From: Chitinophaga sp. Ak27
Lineage (GTDB): Bacteria > Bacteroidota > Bacteroidia > Chitinophagales > Chitinophagaceae
Direction: 5' to 3'
NCBI RefSeq assembly: GCF_012726295.1
Contig: NZ_JABAOB010000001.1
Location: 124,001-188,000 of the forward strand
DNA length: 64,000 bases
Positions within the stretch are counted from its first letter, which is position 1. Each line of letters opens with the position of its first letter. The notes under the pieces were generated by a model. It worked only from the letters and a program-made list of their open reading frames with translations. It did no database searches and was not told where the DNA came from. Below, piece by piece: positions 36,152 through 44,554 of this stretch. A program made the position numbers and the translations under genes.

Positions 36152-36634
36152 TTATTGCCGCGAAGTATCTATTGCTTCCCATTTCGCTCTGACCTTCCAT
36201 AGCATGATGGCGTAAGGTATTTCCAGCGCCAGGCTAATTACAGCGATGCCTATGGCCGAAATCACGGGATCAAGATGATCACCTGGCCACAAAAGAATGC
36301 TTCCGATATTAAAAAACTGCAGTAATATAGACATGCTGGTAACGATCAATGCCAATAGGATGCCTGGCTTCTTTTCCCTTAAAATGAGTAAACTTGATAA
36401 GACCCATACCACCAGGAATGCCAGGATCAATGCTTGCCCAATTACCTGTTCTTCCCGGTCAGGATCACCAATCACCCTATAAAGCTCCTTCATGGTGCGG
36501 AGCATGCCCAGGCTACCAAGTACCAGGATCCACCAAACATATCGCTTTAATGGCCTGGACAAAAGGTCACGGCGCCGTATAGTCGTTTCCGTTAAAAACT
36601 CTTCGTCGAAAATGGAGGAGGGTTCGTTTTCCAT
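36152..36634 (-). CDS. Four-span membrane protein, paralogue of neighbour
   Basis: The 160-residue protein starts with MENEPSSIFDEEFLTETTIR followed by RRDLLSRPLKRYVWWILVLG, then about four membrane spans and a basic C-terminus (WKVRAKWEAIDTSRQ). It shares its N-terminal motif (MENE-x-SSIF...F...T-x-IRRR-x-L) and topology with the upstream gene 36685-37167, so the two arose by tandem duplication. Its function is unknown. It is the last gene of a three-gene minus-strand cluster with a PH-domain protein. Confidence 0.72.
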   Translation of the reverse strand: MENEPSSIFDEEFLTETTIRRRDLLSRPLKRYVWWILVLGSLGMLRTMKELYRVIGDPDREEQVIGQALILAFLVVWVLSSLLILREKKPGILLALIVTSMSILLQFFNIGSILLWPGDHLDPVISAIGIAVISLALEIPYAIMLWKVRAKWEAIDTSRQ

Positions 36635-36684
36635 ATCTTAAGAATTAAAACAGGAGTATACCGGTTCCCCTGTTATTATTGTTA

Positions 36685-37167
36685 CTAGAGACTTTTACTT
36701 TCTAGTTCCTTCTTTGAAAACGCCATGGTTTCCCAGTCCTTCTTTATTTTTACCAGCATCACGAGGAAAGGTAATCCGAATAATACGGATCTAATATCAT
36801 CTCCCATGTTGGCAAAACTTAATCCTTGCGTCAGCTGGTAAATCATTCCGCCGCCCTGCACACACAAGATTATACCCGTTACGATGAGAGCAATGAGAAT
36901 TGCCTCTTTCTTTTCCAGCCAGATAAGCAGGCAAGATACGATCCGCATCACAGGCAAGATCAGGTTAATGGCCCCTGAAAGGAAGTCAATCCTCAATGAT
37001 ACGTTGAAAGCTATAATCATATATAAGGCGGCTAACAGCGTAAAAGCACACCACACAATATAAAGCCATACGTATATTTTCAGCCAGGTCGACATCAGCT
37101 CCCGGCGGCGTATAGCTGTGGCCGCGAAAAAGTCGTGCTCAAAGATAGAGGAAGATTCATTTTCCAT
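36685..37167 (-). CDS. Four-span membrane protein, paralogue of neighbour
   Basis: The 160-residue protein begins MENESSSIFEHDFFAATAIR then RRELMSTWLKIYVW and has about four membrane spans, ending KKDWETMAFSKKELESKSL. It is paralogous to the next gene (36152-36634), differing mostly in the loops. The first 35 residues are the most alike part and may be a cytosolic docking segment. It lies 9 bases after the PH-domain gene, implying one transcript. No family name is known to me. Confidence 0.72.
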   Translation of the reverse strand: MENESSSIFEHDFFAATAIRRRELMSTWLKIYVWLYIVWCAFTLLAALYMIIAFNVSLRIDFLSGAINLILPVMRIVSCLLIWLEKKEAILIALIVTGIILCVQGGGMIYQLTQGLSFANMGDDIRSVLFGLPFLVMLVKIKKDWETMAFSKKELESKSL

Positions 37168-37176
37168 ACGCTGCTA

Positions 37177-37557
37177 TTAACCCAGTACATAAAATGCCAG
37201 CACGCGCTGTACTTCGTACACATCTACCGATTTGGTGAACTGTTTTGTGATGCTCGGCTGCTGCTCCCCAGAAATCCAGATCTTCAGCTCTGCATCCAGG
37301 TCGAAGGTACCGGCAGATTCCACGCTGAACCGGGAAATGCTTTTATAGCTGATACTACGGTACTCCGTTTTGCTGCCGGTCAGCCCTTGTTTATCGATCA
37401 GGATGAGTCGCTTGTTGGTAAATATAAACATGTCCCTGATCAGCTTAAACCCAAGTTCGATCTTCTCGGTATCTATCAGTAATTTACCATATTCCTGTTG
37501 TAATTTTTGCGGATCTACGGCTCCGGCATTGCCCAGCAGCCCTGAAAAAAATCCCAT
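37177..37557 (-). CDS. Bacterial PH-domain protein (bPH_1 type)
   Basis: The 126-residue protein has the YvbH/bPH_1 pattern: a helical start (DPQKLQQEYGKLLIDTEKIE), then FKLIRDMFIFTNKRLILIDK, TEYRSISYKSISRFSVESAG, ELKIWISG and a C-terminal helix. The central FTNKRLILIDKQGLTGSK is the family signature. Function of the family is unknown; homologues form oligomeric rings. It leads a cluster with two membrane proteins and may associate with them at the membrane. Confidence 0.9.
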   Translation of the reverse strand: MGFFSGLLGNAGAVDPQKLQQEYGKLLIDTEKIELGFKLIRDMFIFTNKRLILIDKQGLTGSKTEYRSISYKSISRFSVESAGTFDLDAELKIWISGEQQPSITKQFTKSVDVYEVQRVLAFYVLG

Positions 37558-37676
37558 ATAAAACGTATTGAGGTAATCAGTTATAAAAATATAAACCCAT
37601 GCCCGGCTTGCTTAACAGAAAGATTGGCTACAGCATCATTCATGGGTATAAGTATTCTTTATAAATATAAGATGAT

Positions 37677-37701
37677 TGCGGGAGATTAAAAATCTCCCGC
37701 A
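37677..37701 (-). terminator. Terminator of the DUF2461 gene
   Basis: A 10-bp GC-rich stem (TGCGGGAGAT and complement) with loop TAAAA lies 7 bases past the stop of the minus-strand DUF2461 gene. Confidence 0.8.
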
Positions 37702-37707
37702 TAAAAA

Positions 37708-38409
37708 CTATGCTTCCTCTCCATTGGCGTCGGCCGTTAGCGCCATGCTCATATAATCGAAGAAAGGCCGCATTCCCTGGAAGGTGCGGTTAGCTTCCGC
37801 CAAAAAGGATTCACTTAATACCTCCTTATCAGAAAAATTGCGTATAAGCAAAAACTGCTTATACCTCAACAGGTCAATGGCTTCATGATCGGCGTCAAAG
37901 CCTTTAGGAGTGGTTTTCAACTGCTCGCCCTGTAAAGTGCCAAACAGCGAGGTAAATGCTTTGCTTTTCAATATTTTCCGCAGCGGGGCCGGATCAAAGG
38001 CAATTTCATCCCGGATCTTCTTCAGATCATCGGGCACAGGACCAAAAAAGCCACCGGCAATAAAGCTGTTGCCAGGTTCCAGCTGCATATAATACCCACC
38101 CCGGCGCTGTTTGGTGGCCCGCCTGAACGCCAGGCTCCAATGGGATTTATAAGGCGTTTTATCTTGTGAGAAACGGGTGTCCCGGTAAATACGGAATAGG
38201 CTCTTCTTGCCGGAAGGCGTTTCAATCAGGTCATGGGTCGATAACTGCTCCAGCAGGGCATCTGCAAACGCCGCTACCGCATCTTGTTCCTGTACGAACG
38301 TCGTTTTATGTTCATTAAACCAGTCCCTGTTATTGTTTGCCTTCAGCTGCTGTAAAAATTTAAAGGAAGACGGGTTGATCTGTGGTATTACTGTTGCACG
38401 TTTTGCCAT
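37708..38409 (-). CDS. DUF2461 domain protein
   Basis: The 233-residue cytosolic protein matches DUF2461 (TIGR02453): FLQQLKANNNRDWFNEHK near the N-terminus, FRIYRDTRFSQDKTPYKSHW in the centre, then GGYYMQLEPGNSFIAGGFFG and a C-terminal FDYMSMAL. The function of the family is unknown. The gene starts at ATG 38409 (MAKRATVIPQ), is monocistronic with its own terminator, and is divergent from the membrane-ATPase gene. Confidence 0.92.
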   Translation of the reverse strand: MAKRATVIPQINPSSFKFLQQLKANNNRDWFNEHKTTFVQEQDAVAAFADALLEQLSTHDLIETPSGKKSLFRIYRDTRFSQDKTPYKSHWSLAFRRATKQRRGGYYMQLEPGNSFIAGGFFGPVPDDLKKIRDEIAFDPAPLRKILKSKAFTSLFGTLQGEQLKTTPKGFDADHEAIDLLRYKQFLLIRNFSDKEVLSESFLAEANRTFQGMRPFFDYMSMALTADANGEEA

Positions 38410-38564
38410 ATAGCATCTATCATTTTATTTCCTGCGTATCACGGGTATGCGCCTACGCCGGGCCATTACAAAAGTCGATTTTTTTAGGGAGAGAACCCAT
38501 CTTCTCATCAAAGTATTTTTATCTTTACCGGTTATTATTGCATTCCTTATTCCTATCTGTATAC

Positions 38565-39617
38565 ATGAAGCGGGCTATTACGAGTAAAAATATCTACCGG
38601 CAGTTGCTGGCCGACCTGATTGGTAAAGATTCCTACCGGGGTGTTACCCTTACGTATTCCTGGCTGGCCAACCAGTTTGGTCATTTCTCCCTGGGCTTTA
38701 TTCCTACTTTCCTCTTCTTTCTTTTCCTGAAAAAAAGGATGGCAGATACCAGCGCCGCCCTCTGGGCCGCCTCGGTGATAAGTGCTATATGGTTGCTTTT
38801 TGAAACCTTCAACTTCCTGGGACCTTTACTGCTCTCTAAACGCGGCGATGTAAAAAAGGCCTATGTATTTCAGCCAGCCTGGGGCAATATTGCGTTTGAT
38901 ACCGTTACCGATCTGCTGTTCTTCTGGTTCGGCGCCTTCACGGCTTCGCTCTGCTGCGCTCCTACCAACACGGCGCTGATGATAGCTATTGTGCTGGCGA
39001 TCGGTATGATATATCCTGCCTATTATTGGTATCTCACCAAAATGTACCTGCAAACGCCGGCTTACCCTTTCCAGTTCCGCCTCAGCCAATGGAATACGGA
39101 AAAAATACCAGATACTGATGTGGCCCTTGTCCAACGTTTTCTGGATAATGAAGTACAAGGCATGCACCTGTTCCTGTTTGGACCTAAGAGAAGCGGCAAG
39201 ACCAGCCTCAGCGTGGCCATTGCCACCGAGCTATCTATCCGGCATCATGCGGCAGTATACACCTCCGCCATGAAGCTGTATTGCATGTTCTTTGAACAGG
39301 ACGAACACGCTACCGCCGATACTCTATGGACCTGGCGCCGGGCTTCCATACTGGTAATCGATGATATTAATCCCGGTCACCCCATCAAAGAAGAGCTGAT
39401 CAGCCCGGAGCGTTTTCTCAGCTTTGTAGATACCTTTTCTACCAATGATATCAACCGCACGGTACTCAAACAAACCAATGTAATCTGGGTTCTGGGCGAT
39501 GATGACGACGCCAGGAAACTATCTGAAAGATGGAAGAATATGCTGCACAGTATAGGCGTAGAAAAAGAGAAAATGCTCTCTCTTAACCTGGAATTAGCCG
39601 AAACACCTGTATGCTAG
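38565..39617 (+). CDS. Membrane protein fused to a P-loop ATPase domain
   Basis: Start ATG 38565 (MKRAITSKNI) is preferred; the open frame from 38382 overlaps the divergent DUF2461 gene. The 350-residue protein has four membrane spans (about 38-56, 66-84, 108-130, 137-157), then a soluble domain with Walker A GPKRSGKT (206-213) and Walker B ILVIDD (262-267) followed by NPGHP. The DEHATADTLWTWRRASILVID region recalls DnaC/IstB or ExeA-type AAA proteins. I know no named family with this order. The gene overlaps the convergent PAS-LuxR gene by 4 bases. Confidence 0.75.
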   Translation: MKRAITSKNIYRQLLADLIGKDSYRGVTLTYSWLANQFGHFSLGFIPTFLFFLFLKKRMADTSAALWAASVISAIWLLFETFNFLGPLLLSKRGDVKKAYVFQPAWGNIAFDTVTDLLFFWFGAFTASLCCAPTNTALMIAIVLAIGMIYPAYYWYLTKMYLQTPAYPFQFRLSQWNTEKIPDTDVALVQRFLDNEVQGMHLFLFGPKRSGKTSLSVAIATELSIRHHAAVYTSAMKLYCMFFEQDEHATADTLWTWRRASILVIDDINPGHPIKEELISPERFLSFVDTFSTNDINRTVLKQTNVIWVLGDDDDARKLSERWKNMLHSIGVEKEKMLSLNLELAETPVC

Positions 39618-40354
39618 GGCAGGATATGATTGGCAAAGGCAAAACTGATCAGGTGTGTCAGGCTTTTTACTTCAAACCTCTTATACATCGGGATAATCCT
39701 TTTTTCGATGGCCGACTGGGAAACGCCAAAGCGGGCAGCTATTTCCTTAAAGGAATATCCTTCCGCCACCAGGGAGAGAGCTTCCTTTTCCTTCTCTGAA
39801 ATAGCATAGTGCCGGAACAACTGCTTATTGAGCTCATCTTCAAACTCCGATTTTTCGGGGCCATAGGCGGCATAGCGCATTACATTACCCAGCTTAATAC
39901 TTTCATTCCGCTGCGAATGGCCAATGATGCTGGAAACGTGGCCCTGCTCCGCTTTAAATACGCCTACTTTGGAAATCAAGGGGATGTGCGTACCGTTTTT
40001 ATGAATCTTCTTTAACTCGATCGTAAAACTGTATTGCTCCAGGTCGGTGGTTTTATTATGCAGAAACATCAATGCCTTGTCGTTCAACTCATTGGAAAAC
40101 GGGGCATATTCCGGCGCCGTGATATTCACAATCGTTAACATGGTAATTTCGTCATCCCGGTATCCCAGTAAGTCTTCCCAACCATCGGCATATAACATGC
40201 GGTTTTCTTTAAACGAATAAATATAGATCGCCTCATCCGGGAAGCGCCTGATGGTTTTCTTAAATTCCTTTGCCTCCGGACTGTTGAGATCAGCCGGCAC
40301 GTCTGTGATAAAAGTCTTTGAATAGTTCCCTAAGTCCAACCTGTCGGATTGCAT
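39614..40354 (-). CDS. PAS-LuxR transcriptional regulator
   Basis: With start ATG 40354 (MQSDRLDLGN; an in-frame ATG at 40378 is also possible) the protein has 246 residues. A PAS-like sensor occupies about residues 35-150 (DEAIYIYSFKENRMLYADGW, LLGYRDDEITML, a PAC-type SFTIELKKIHKNGTHIPL), and a LuxR-type helix-turn-helix follows at the C-terminus (ISEKEKEALSLVAEGYSFKE, FGVSQSAIEKRI). It has no phosphoacceptor domain. It resembles the regulator at 18797-19555 in layout but is clearly diverged. Its targets are unknown. Confidence 0.82.
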   Translation of the reverse strand: MQSDRLDLGNYSKTFITDVPADLNSPEAKEFKKTIRRFPDEAIYIYSFKENRMLYADGWEDLLGYRDDEITMLTIVNITAPEYAPFSNELNDKALMFLHNKTTDLEQYSFTIELKKIHKNGTHIPLISKVGVFKAEQGHVSSIIGHSQRNESIKLGNVMRYAAYGPEKSEFEDELNKQLFRHYAISEKEKEALSLVAEGYSFKEIAARFGVSQSAIEKRIIPMYKRFEVKSLTHLISFAFANHILP

Positions 40355-40407
40355 ATTTTTTTGCCCTAAAAGTAACAAAGAAAATGAGAACCTGCGAATT
40401 TACGCAG

Positions 40408-40438
40408 TTGACCAGTCATGAATACTATGATACTTTTG
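40408..40438 (+). promoter_or_regulatory. Promoter of candidate small RNA
   Basis: TTG (40408-40410) and TACTTTTG (40431-40438) are 20 bases apart, close to the Bacteroidota consensus TTG-N19-TAnnTTTG. The nearest downstream gene start is about 350 bases away. Confidence 0.6.
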
Positions 40439-40445
40439 CCGCTGT

Positions 40446-40632
40446 AATACAAGCTATTAATAATAGCAGGACAAACGCTGAAAGGCCTTTTATCCGGTAC
40501 CCCATAAACCATACTTCTTTATCAGCTGATGGTTTATCATTATAAAGTTGAGTTCGAAAAACCGCCCTTCTCCGTCATTCTTGTCATGTTCCCCAAACAT
40601 AGCGCGGCTTTTACAGCCACGCTATGTTATTT
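40446..40632 (+). ncRNA. Candidate small RNA
   Basis: The start is set about 7 bases past the promoter -7 element, the end at the last stem (40596-40609 with 40615-40628, one mismatch in 14 pairs, loop TTTAC). Between them lie a small stem GCTATT/AATAGC (about 40453-40467) and a longer one with arms ATAAACCAT/ATGGTTTAT. The T-run after the final stem is weak (TTATTTCC). Alternatively this is a long leader of the DUF1801 gene. Purely inferred from layout. Confidence 0.35.
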
Positions 40633-40754
40633 CCGAATACACCTGCTTTCATTTTAAGCCCCGGTAACGGCCACCCTCCCGGCCTAAAATGGGGATGTCG
40701 CATCTGCCCCAGATACTGTCGCTTTTACACCGCCTAGTTCCGGCAATACCTATG

Positions 40755-40762
40755 TAAATTTG
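40755..40762 (+). promoter_or_regulatory. Promoter -7 element of DUF1801 gene
   Basis: TAAATTTG fits TAnnTTTG and lies 25 bases before the ATG at 40787. No TTG is found at the expected distance upstream. Confidence 0.5.
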
Positions 40763-40786
40763 TTACAGGTCAAATTTTGAAGCGCC

Positions 40787-41164
40787 ATGAACAACGCCCA
40801 TTTTGATACGATAGATGCATACATTGCCACTTTTCCCAGGGCCATACAAACCATCCTGGAAGAAATCCGGACCACGATAAGAAAAGCCGCGCCTGATGCA
40901 GAAGAAGCTATCCGTTATGGTATTCCCACATTCAGGTTACAGGGTAACCTGGTGCATTTCGCCGCGTTTAAAAATCATATTGGCTTCTATCCCACCCCCA
41001 GCGGTACGGAAGCATTTAAAGATGAAATAGCTCCCTACCGCGCCGGGAAAGGCACGATACAATTTCCACTGGATGCCCCCATGCCGTTAGGCCTCATTAC
41101 TAAAATTGTCAAGTTCCGGGTAAAGGAATCAATGGCTGCCAAAGTGGCTGTAAAGAAGAAATAA
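40787..41164 (+). CDS. DUF1801 (YdhG-like) protein
   Basis: The 125-residue cytosolic protein has the DUF1801 pattern: DAYIATFPRAIQTILEEIR, the AAPDAEEAIRYGIPTF block, FAAFKNHIGFYP, and the C-terminal IQFPLDAPMPLGLITKIVKF. The fold is frataxin-like and some members (Bacillus YdhG) are described as iron chaperones; the role here is unknown. It is monocistronic with a likely promoter element at 40755-40762. Confidence 0.92.
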   Translation: MNNAHFDTIDAYIATFPRAIQTILEEIRTTIRKAAPDAEEAIRYGIPTFRLQGNLVHFAAFKNHIGFYPTPSGTEAFKDEIAPYRAGKGTIQFPLDAPMPLGLITKIVKFRVKESMAAKVAVKKK

Positions 41165-41317
41165 ATGCGGCGCGTTAAAACCGGCCGTAGATATACCTGC
41201 GGGTAAACTGGTGCCGGTCAAATCTTTATCCGCTACCACCGCAAACTGTGCGTGAACAAGGGAACAGGCAGGTAGTAAAAGAGCCGCTGATATTATTTTT
41301 CTATAGAGAGATAGCAT
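41129..41317 (-). CDS. Short secreted ORF, possible remnant
   Basis: The 62-residue frame begins with a convincing signal peptide (MLSLYRKIISAALLLPACSL, then VHAQ) and a short mature part (FAVVADKDLTGTSLPAGIST). Its last 12 codons overlap the convergent DUF1801 gene. It looks like the first piece of a longer secreted protein cut off by a rearrangement, but a genuine small exported peptide cannot be excluded. Confidence 0.3.
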   Translation of the reverse strand: MLSLYRKIISAALLLPACSLVHAQFAVVADKDLTGTSLPAGISTAGFNAPHLFLLYSHFGSH

Positions 41318-41398
41318 ATGCAGGGGGGACCAGGTATGCTACAAGTTATGGGAAATTTTGTTCGTCACCATATTTCGTATACCCGCTGCCGGTATAGA

Positions 41399-42475
41399 TC
41401 AGCGGGAAGACTCCTTTAATTGTTGAAACAGCGCCGCCATAGCGGGGTGTTGCTTAGCGGTAGCCGGATACCGGGCAATCTGTTGCTGCACATAGCGCAC
41501 GCGGCGATCTGTGAGCGGATGAGTGCTAATAAACTCAGGGATATGATGCTGGTGATCCAGTTGTTGCAATGTTTCCATCAGCGACAGCATACCTTGCTGG
41601 TCAATATGGTTTTCCCGGAGGGTTGCCAGACCAGTCAGGTCAGCCTGCTCTTCATACTGGCGGGAATACCGCAGGCTATTGAGCGATGCCGCATTGGAAA
41701 ACAGCTGCCCGGTAAGCGTACCCCCTCCGCTGAAGATTAGGTTGATGATCAGCATACTGCTCATATTGCTGCAAAGGGCGCGGATAGCGTGACGGCGGGT
41801 AACGTGGGCCACTTCATGCGATAATAATGCGGCCAGCTGCTCCGGTGTTTTCAGTTTTTTCAACAAGCCGGTATACACCACCATATATCCACCTGGAAGG
41901 GCGTACGCATTTTCTATATCCCGGCGGGATACCACAAAGGTGAGGCTATCCCGCGTATCCCATTGTATCTGCCGGGCGAAGGCGGTAAGCAGGGCGCTGG
42001 CCGCCGTATCCACCAGCTCGGGGTTGCTGTTACGCGCCATTTCCCCCAGCTGCCGGTCGAAGGAGTGCGGCAACCGCTCTGCTGCGATGCCGGCGCACCA
42101 GGGCAATACCACGAAATTGCCAACCAGCAGGAGCGCTATCATACCCAGCACAATAGCCAGGCTCCATTTAAGGCCGCCACGGACCACCAGCTGCTCAAGG
42201 CGGGTAATCCGTGACGGCTTATAATACTGCAGGAACGTTTTTACAAACGCCGGATCGCTTACCTCCAGCGTGCCAGCATCCGCCCCCTGGTGGGTAATGC
42301 GGATAAAGCTGCGGTCAGTCAGGTCGACCTGCATATCGGCAAATAACCAATATACCGGCTGGACGACGCCGTCTTCTGCACCCGGTACCTGTAGCAACAA
42401 ACCCGCTTCTACTACCAATACGGTAATAGTAATAGATTTGGCTACCTGGTGATTGTAAAATTGTCCTGTAAACAT
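41399..42475 (-). CDS. M48 family metalloprotease, membrane-bound
   Basis: The 358-residue protein has an N-terminal beta domain, a membrane span at about 104-128 (KWSLAIVLGMIALLLVGNFV), and a zinc-protease domain with HEVAH (His220, Glu221, His224) and the third ligand in the YEEQADLTG segment. M48 proteases of this form (Oma1/LoiP-like) degrade misfolded envelope proteins. It follows the DUF898 gene by 6 bases; the DUF898-M48 pair recurs in many bacteria and indicates a shared, still unknown task. Confidence 0.92.
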   Translation of the reverse strand: MFTGQFYNHQVAKSITITVLVVEAGLLLQVPGAEDGVVQPVYWLFADMQVDLTDRSFIRITHQGADAGTLEVSDPAFVKTFLQYYKPSRITRLEQLVVRGGLKWSLAIVLGMIALLLVGNFVVLPWCAGIAAERLPHSFDRQLGEMARNSNPELVDTAASALLTAFARQIQWDTRDSLTFVVSRRDIENAYALPGGYMVVYTGLLKKLKTPEQLAALLSHEVAHVTRRHAIRALCSNMSSMLIINLIFSGGGTLTGQLFSNAASLNSLRYSRQYEEQADLTGLATLRENHIDQQGMLSLMETLQQLDHQHHIPEFISTHPLTDRRVRYVQQQIARYPATAKQHPAMAALFQQLKESSR

Positions 42476-42481
42476 TCCTGG

Positions 42482-43450
42482 TTAAATAATGCTCAGATCC
42501 AGCATGTCTGCCAGGTCTTCGCCAGTTGCGTTTTTATATTCCTCTTCTGTTTGCGCCAACTCATCCAGTGCGATATTGCCTTCTATTTCCACGTTGTCCA
42601 TCAGGAACTTGATGGTATTGGTTTGCACCCAGGCATAGCCGATGCCCAGCGTGAAAATCAACAACAAGGCATTCAAAATCAACAGCCCGGCAAAAGCACC
42701 GCCAGATGCGGTAGAACGGAAGTTAAACACTTTATCGCCATGCAGCAAACGCATATGATCAATATTATAGCGGAAAATATCTGCCTGCCACCAAAAACCA
42801 TAAATTCCCAGGGTGATAATGGTCAGGAAATATCCTTTCAGGTTCATCTTGAAATACTCCCAGCCATCTCCCTCATAGAAAAACACTCCGCTTCCAAAAC
42901 GGATATTGCCTACCACATAGTTGCGGATTTTCATAAACATCCAGGAGCCATAAAAGCCCAGGGTAACGATGGTCAGTAACATTTCTCTGATAAACAATTT
43001 TACAAACTCATTCCGGTTACCGCGGTATCCGAAACGAATACCTCTCCAGGTAGTCCGGGACCAGTGGTAACGGTTAGCACCGTGAATGGCTACGGGCACC
43101 ACAAAAACGATCGCCGCCAGGTATACCAGCAGTCCAAGGAAAGGTACTTTCATCCAGGCAAAGAGACCTACCATCGCTCCGATGACCAAAAGAATACCCA
43201 GCGCTTTCAGGAAGCCAATAAACATTTCCTTCCCCGTGCCGTTCCAGGCAAAGCGGGAACCTTCCATTTCTGTAGAAGCATAAAGAAAACGCAGGCGCGC
43301 TGCACGGGCCCAGGGATAATAAAATCCGAGTGTAACCACCGACAGCAACATGTTCACGATCAGGATACCAAAATAAGAAGATCCACTCCCCTTGAAACTC
43401 AAGGAAGGAGCAATTGCTACAGGCCCCGAAGGGCTATACTGTTGTTCCAT
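42482..43450 (-). CDS. DUF898 (YjgN family) membrane protein
   Basis: The 322-residue inner-membrane protein has about six spans and three repeats of the DUF898 unit: SSYFGILIVNMLLSVVTLGF-YYPWARAARLRFL, then FIREMLLTIVTLGFYGSWMF, then YFLTIITLGIYGFWWQADIF. The TLGFY-x2-W repeat is the family mark. Function is unknown. The downstream M48 gene starts 6 bases after its stop, so the two are one operon. Confidence 0.92.
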   Translation of the reverse strand: MEQQYSPSGPVAIAPSLSFKGSGSSYFGILIVNMLLSVVTLGFYYPWARAARLRFLYASTEMEGSRFAWNGTGKEMFIGFLKALGILLVIGAMVGLFAWMKVPFLGLLVYLAAIVFVVPVAIHGANRYHWSRTTWRGIRFGYRGNRNEFVKLFIREMLLTIVTLGFYGSWMFMKIRNYVVGNIRFGSGVFFYEGDGWEYFKMNLKGYFLTIITLGIYGFWWQADIFRYNIDHMRLLHGDKVFNFRSTASGGAFAGLLILNALLLIFTLGIGYAWVQTNTIKFLMDNVEIEGNIALDELAQTEEEYKNATGEDLADMLDLSII

Positions 43451-43555
43451 AAATAGGGATTAAAATGATATAGATTAATGAGGTAAAAATATAAATATTT
43501 TTTACAATACAAAACTCCGTTTATTACCAGCACATTCTGGACCATGATATTTCCT

Positions 43556-43563
43556 TACATTTG
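43556..43563 (+). promoter_or_regulatory. Promoter -7 element of the AraC gene
   Basis: TACATTTG matches TAnnTTTG and lies 18 bases before ATG 43582. It overlaps a possible TTG start at 43561, so the ATG is the better start. Confidence 0.5.
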
Positions 43564-43581
43564 GCGACTGGACCAACAACT

Positions 43582-44466
43582 ATGCAGGTACCTTTAAAAA
43601 CTATCTTGTTCAAAAAAACGGAATGTGGCGTCGACTTTCTGCTGAATGTGCTTGATGGCAAACAACAGCAAAAACGCTGGACCAATAACAATATCTATAA
43701 CACCAACTTTTTCGAAATATCCTTCTTTAAGAAAGCCAAAGGCCGGCTATTGCTGGATCAGCGACAGGTGGGCATAAGCAATAATACTGTTCTTTTCATT
43801 TCCCCCTTTCAGAAAAGGCAATGGCCCGCGGCACTGGAAGAACCGGATTTTACCACGCTGATATTCCAGGAAGACTTCCTGAATGATTTTTTTGCAGACA
43901 AGCTGTTCACCTATCGACTGCTTTACTTTTACCAGCTGGACTACCCGCTGAACATGACCATCCCTGCCGATGAAATGGACAGGGCCTGCCATATTTTGCA
44001 GGAAATAAAAACAGAGCTTACTGCTACCAAACCTGATAGCGCACATATCATCCGGTCGCTACTGTATTACCTGTTGCAAAAATTAAACAGGCAATACGCC
44101 CATCAGCATCATCTGCCTATAGAAAAAACAGAAAACAATTATGCTCACCAGTTCAGGAAACTGCTGGAAGTACATATCCATGAAAAGCAGCGTATCAGCG
44201 AATACGCCGCACTGATGGGGATCAGCCGGATTTCTCTGAACAAAGCCGTGCAGGCCCAATTCAATGTAACCGCTACCCACTTGATGAAACACCGGCTACT
44301 GGCTGAAGTCCAAAATTACCTCCTGCATGAAAGGCTTACCGTAGCGGAAATTGCCGACAAGCTCAACTTCTCCGAACCACATCATCTCATGCGGTTCTTC
44401 AAATCGCAAACAGGTCTTACCACCGGCGAATTTATGGCCAGCTATCAAAACAGGCCCATTGAATAG
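43582..44466 (+). CDS. AraC family transcriptional regulator
   Basis: Start ATG 43582 (MQVPLKTILF) is chosen because a promoter -7 element covers the TTG at 43561. The 294-residue protein has an N-terminal cupin-like sensing region (GRLLLDQRQVGISNNTVLFI) and a C-terminal AraC DNA-binding domain with two helix-turn-helix units (ISEYAALMGISRISLNKAVQ, then VAEIADKLNFSEPHHLMRFF and KSQTGLTTGEFM). The MBL-fold gene 88 bases downstream is a likely neighbour target. The ligand is unknown. Confidence 0.9.
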   Translation: MQVPLKTILFKKTECGVDFLLNVLDGKQQQKRWTNNNIYNTNFFEISFFKKAKGRLLLDQRQVGISNNTVLFISPFQKRQWPAALEEPDFTTLIFQEDFLNDFFADKLFTYRLLYFYQLDYPLNMTIPADEMDRACHILQEIKTELTATKPDSAHIIRSLLYYLLQKLNRQYAHQHHLPIEKTENNYAHQFRKLLEVHIHEKQRISEYAALMGISRISLNKAVQAQFNVTATHLMKHRLLAEVQNYLLHERLTVAEIADKLNFSEPHHLMRFFKSQTGLTTGEFMASYQNRPIE

Positions 44467-44527
44467 CGCTTATCAAAATGGTAGTATCGGGCGCTGTTTG
44501 GGTAGGCAGCAGGCCAACCGGAGCTTG

Positions 44528-44535
44528 TATCTTTG
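44528..44535 (+). promoter_or_regulatory. Promoter -7 element of the MBL-fold gene
   Basis: TATCTTTG matches TAnnTTTG and lies 19 bases before the ATG at 44555. No TTG is visible at the usual distance upstream, which would fit dependence on an activator such as the AraC protein upstream. Confidence 0.45.
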
Positions 44536-44554
44536 ACGTATAAAATCATTTGAT

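Larger units (their letters stand above)
40355..40786. other. Intergenic gap with promoter-hairpin pair
   Basis: The gap between divergent genes contains a good plus-strand promoter (40408-40438), a chain of hairpins and a strong stem (40596-40628), without a coding frame of substance. These are listed separately as a candidate small RNA. Confidence 0.5.

Noticed and set aside
38382..38564. N-terminal extension of the membrane-ATPase gene
   Set aside because: It would overlap the DUF2461 start and adds low-quality sequence; ATG 38565 gives a natural start.
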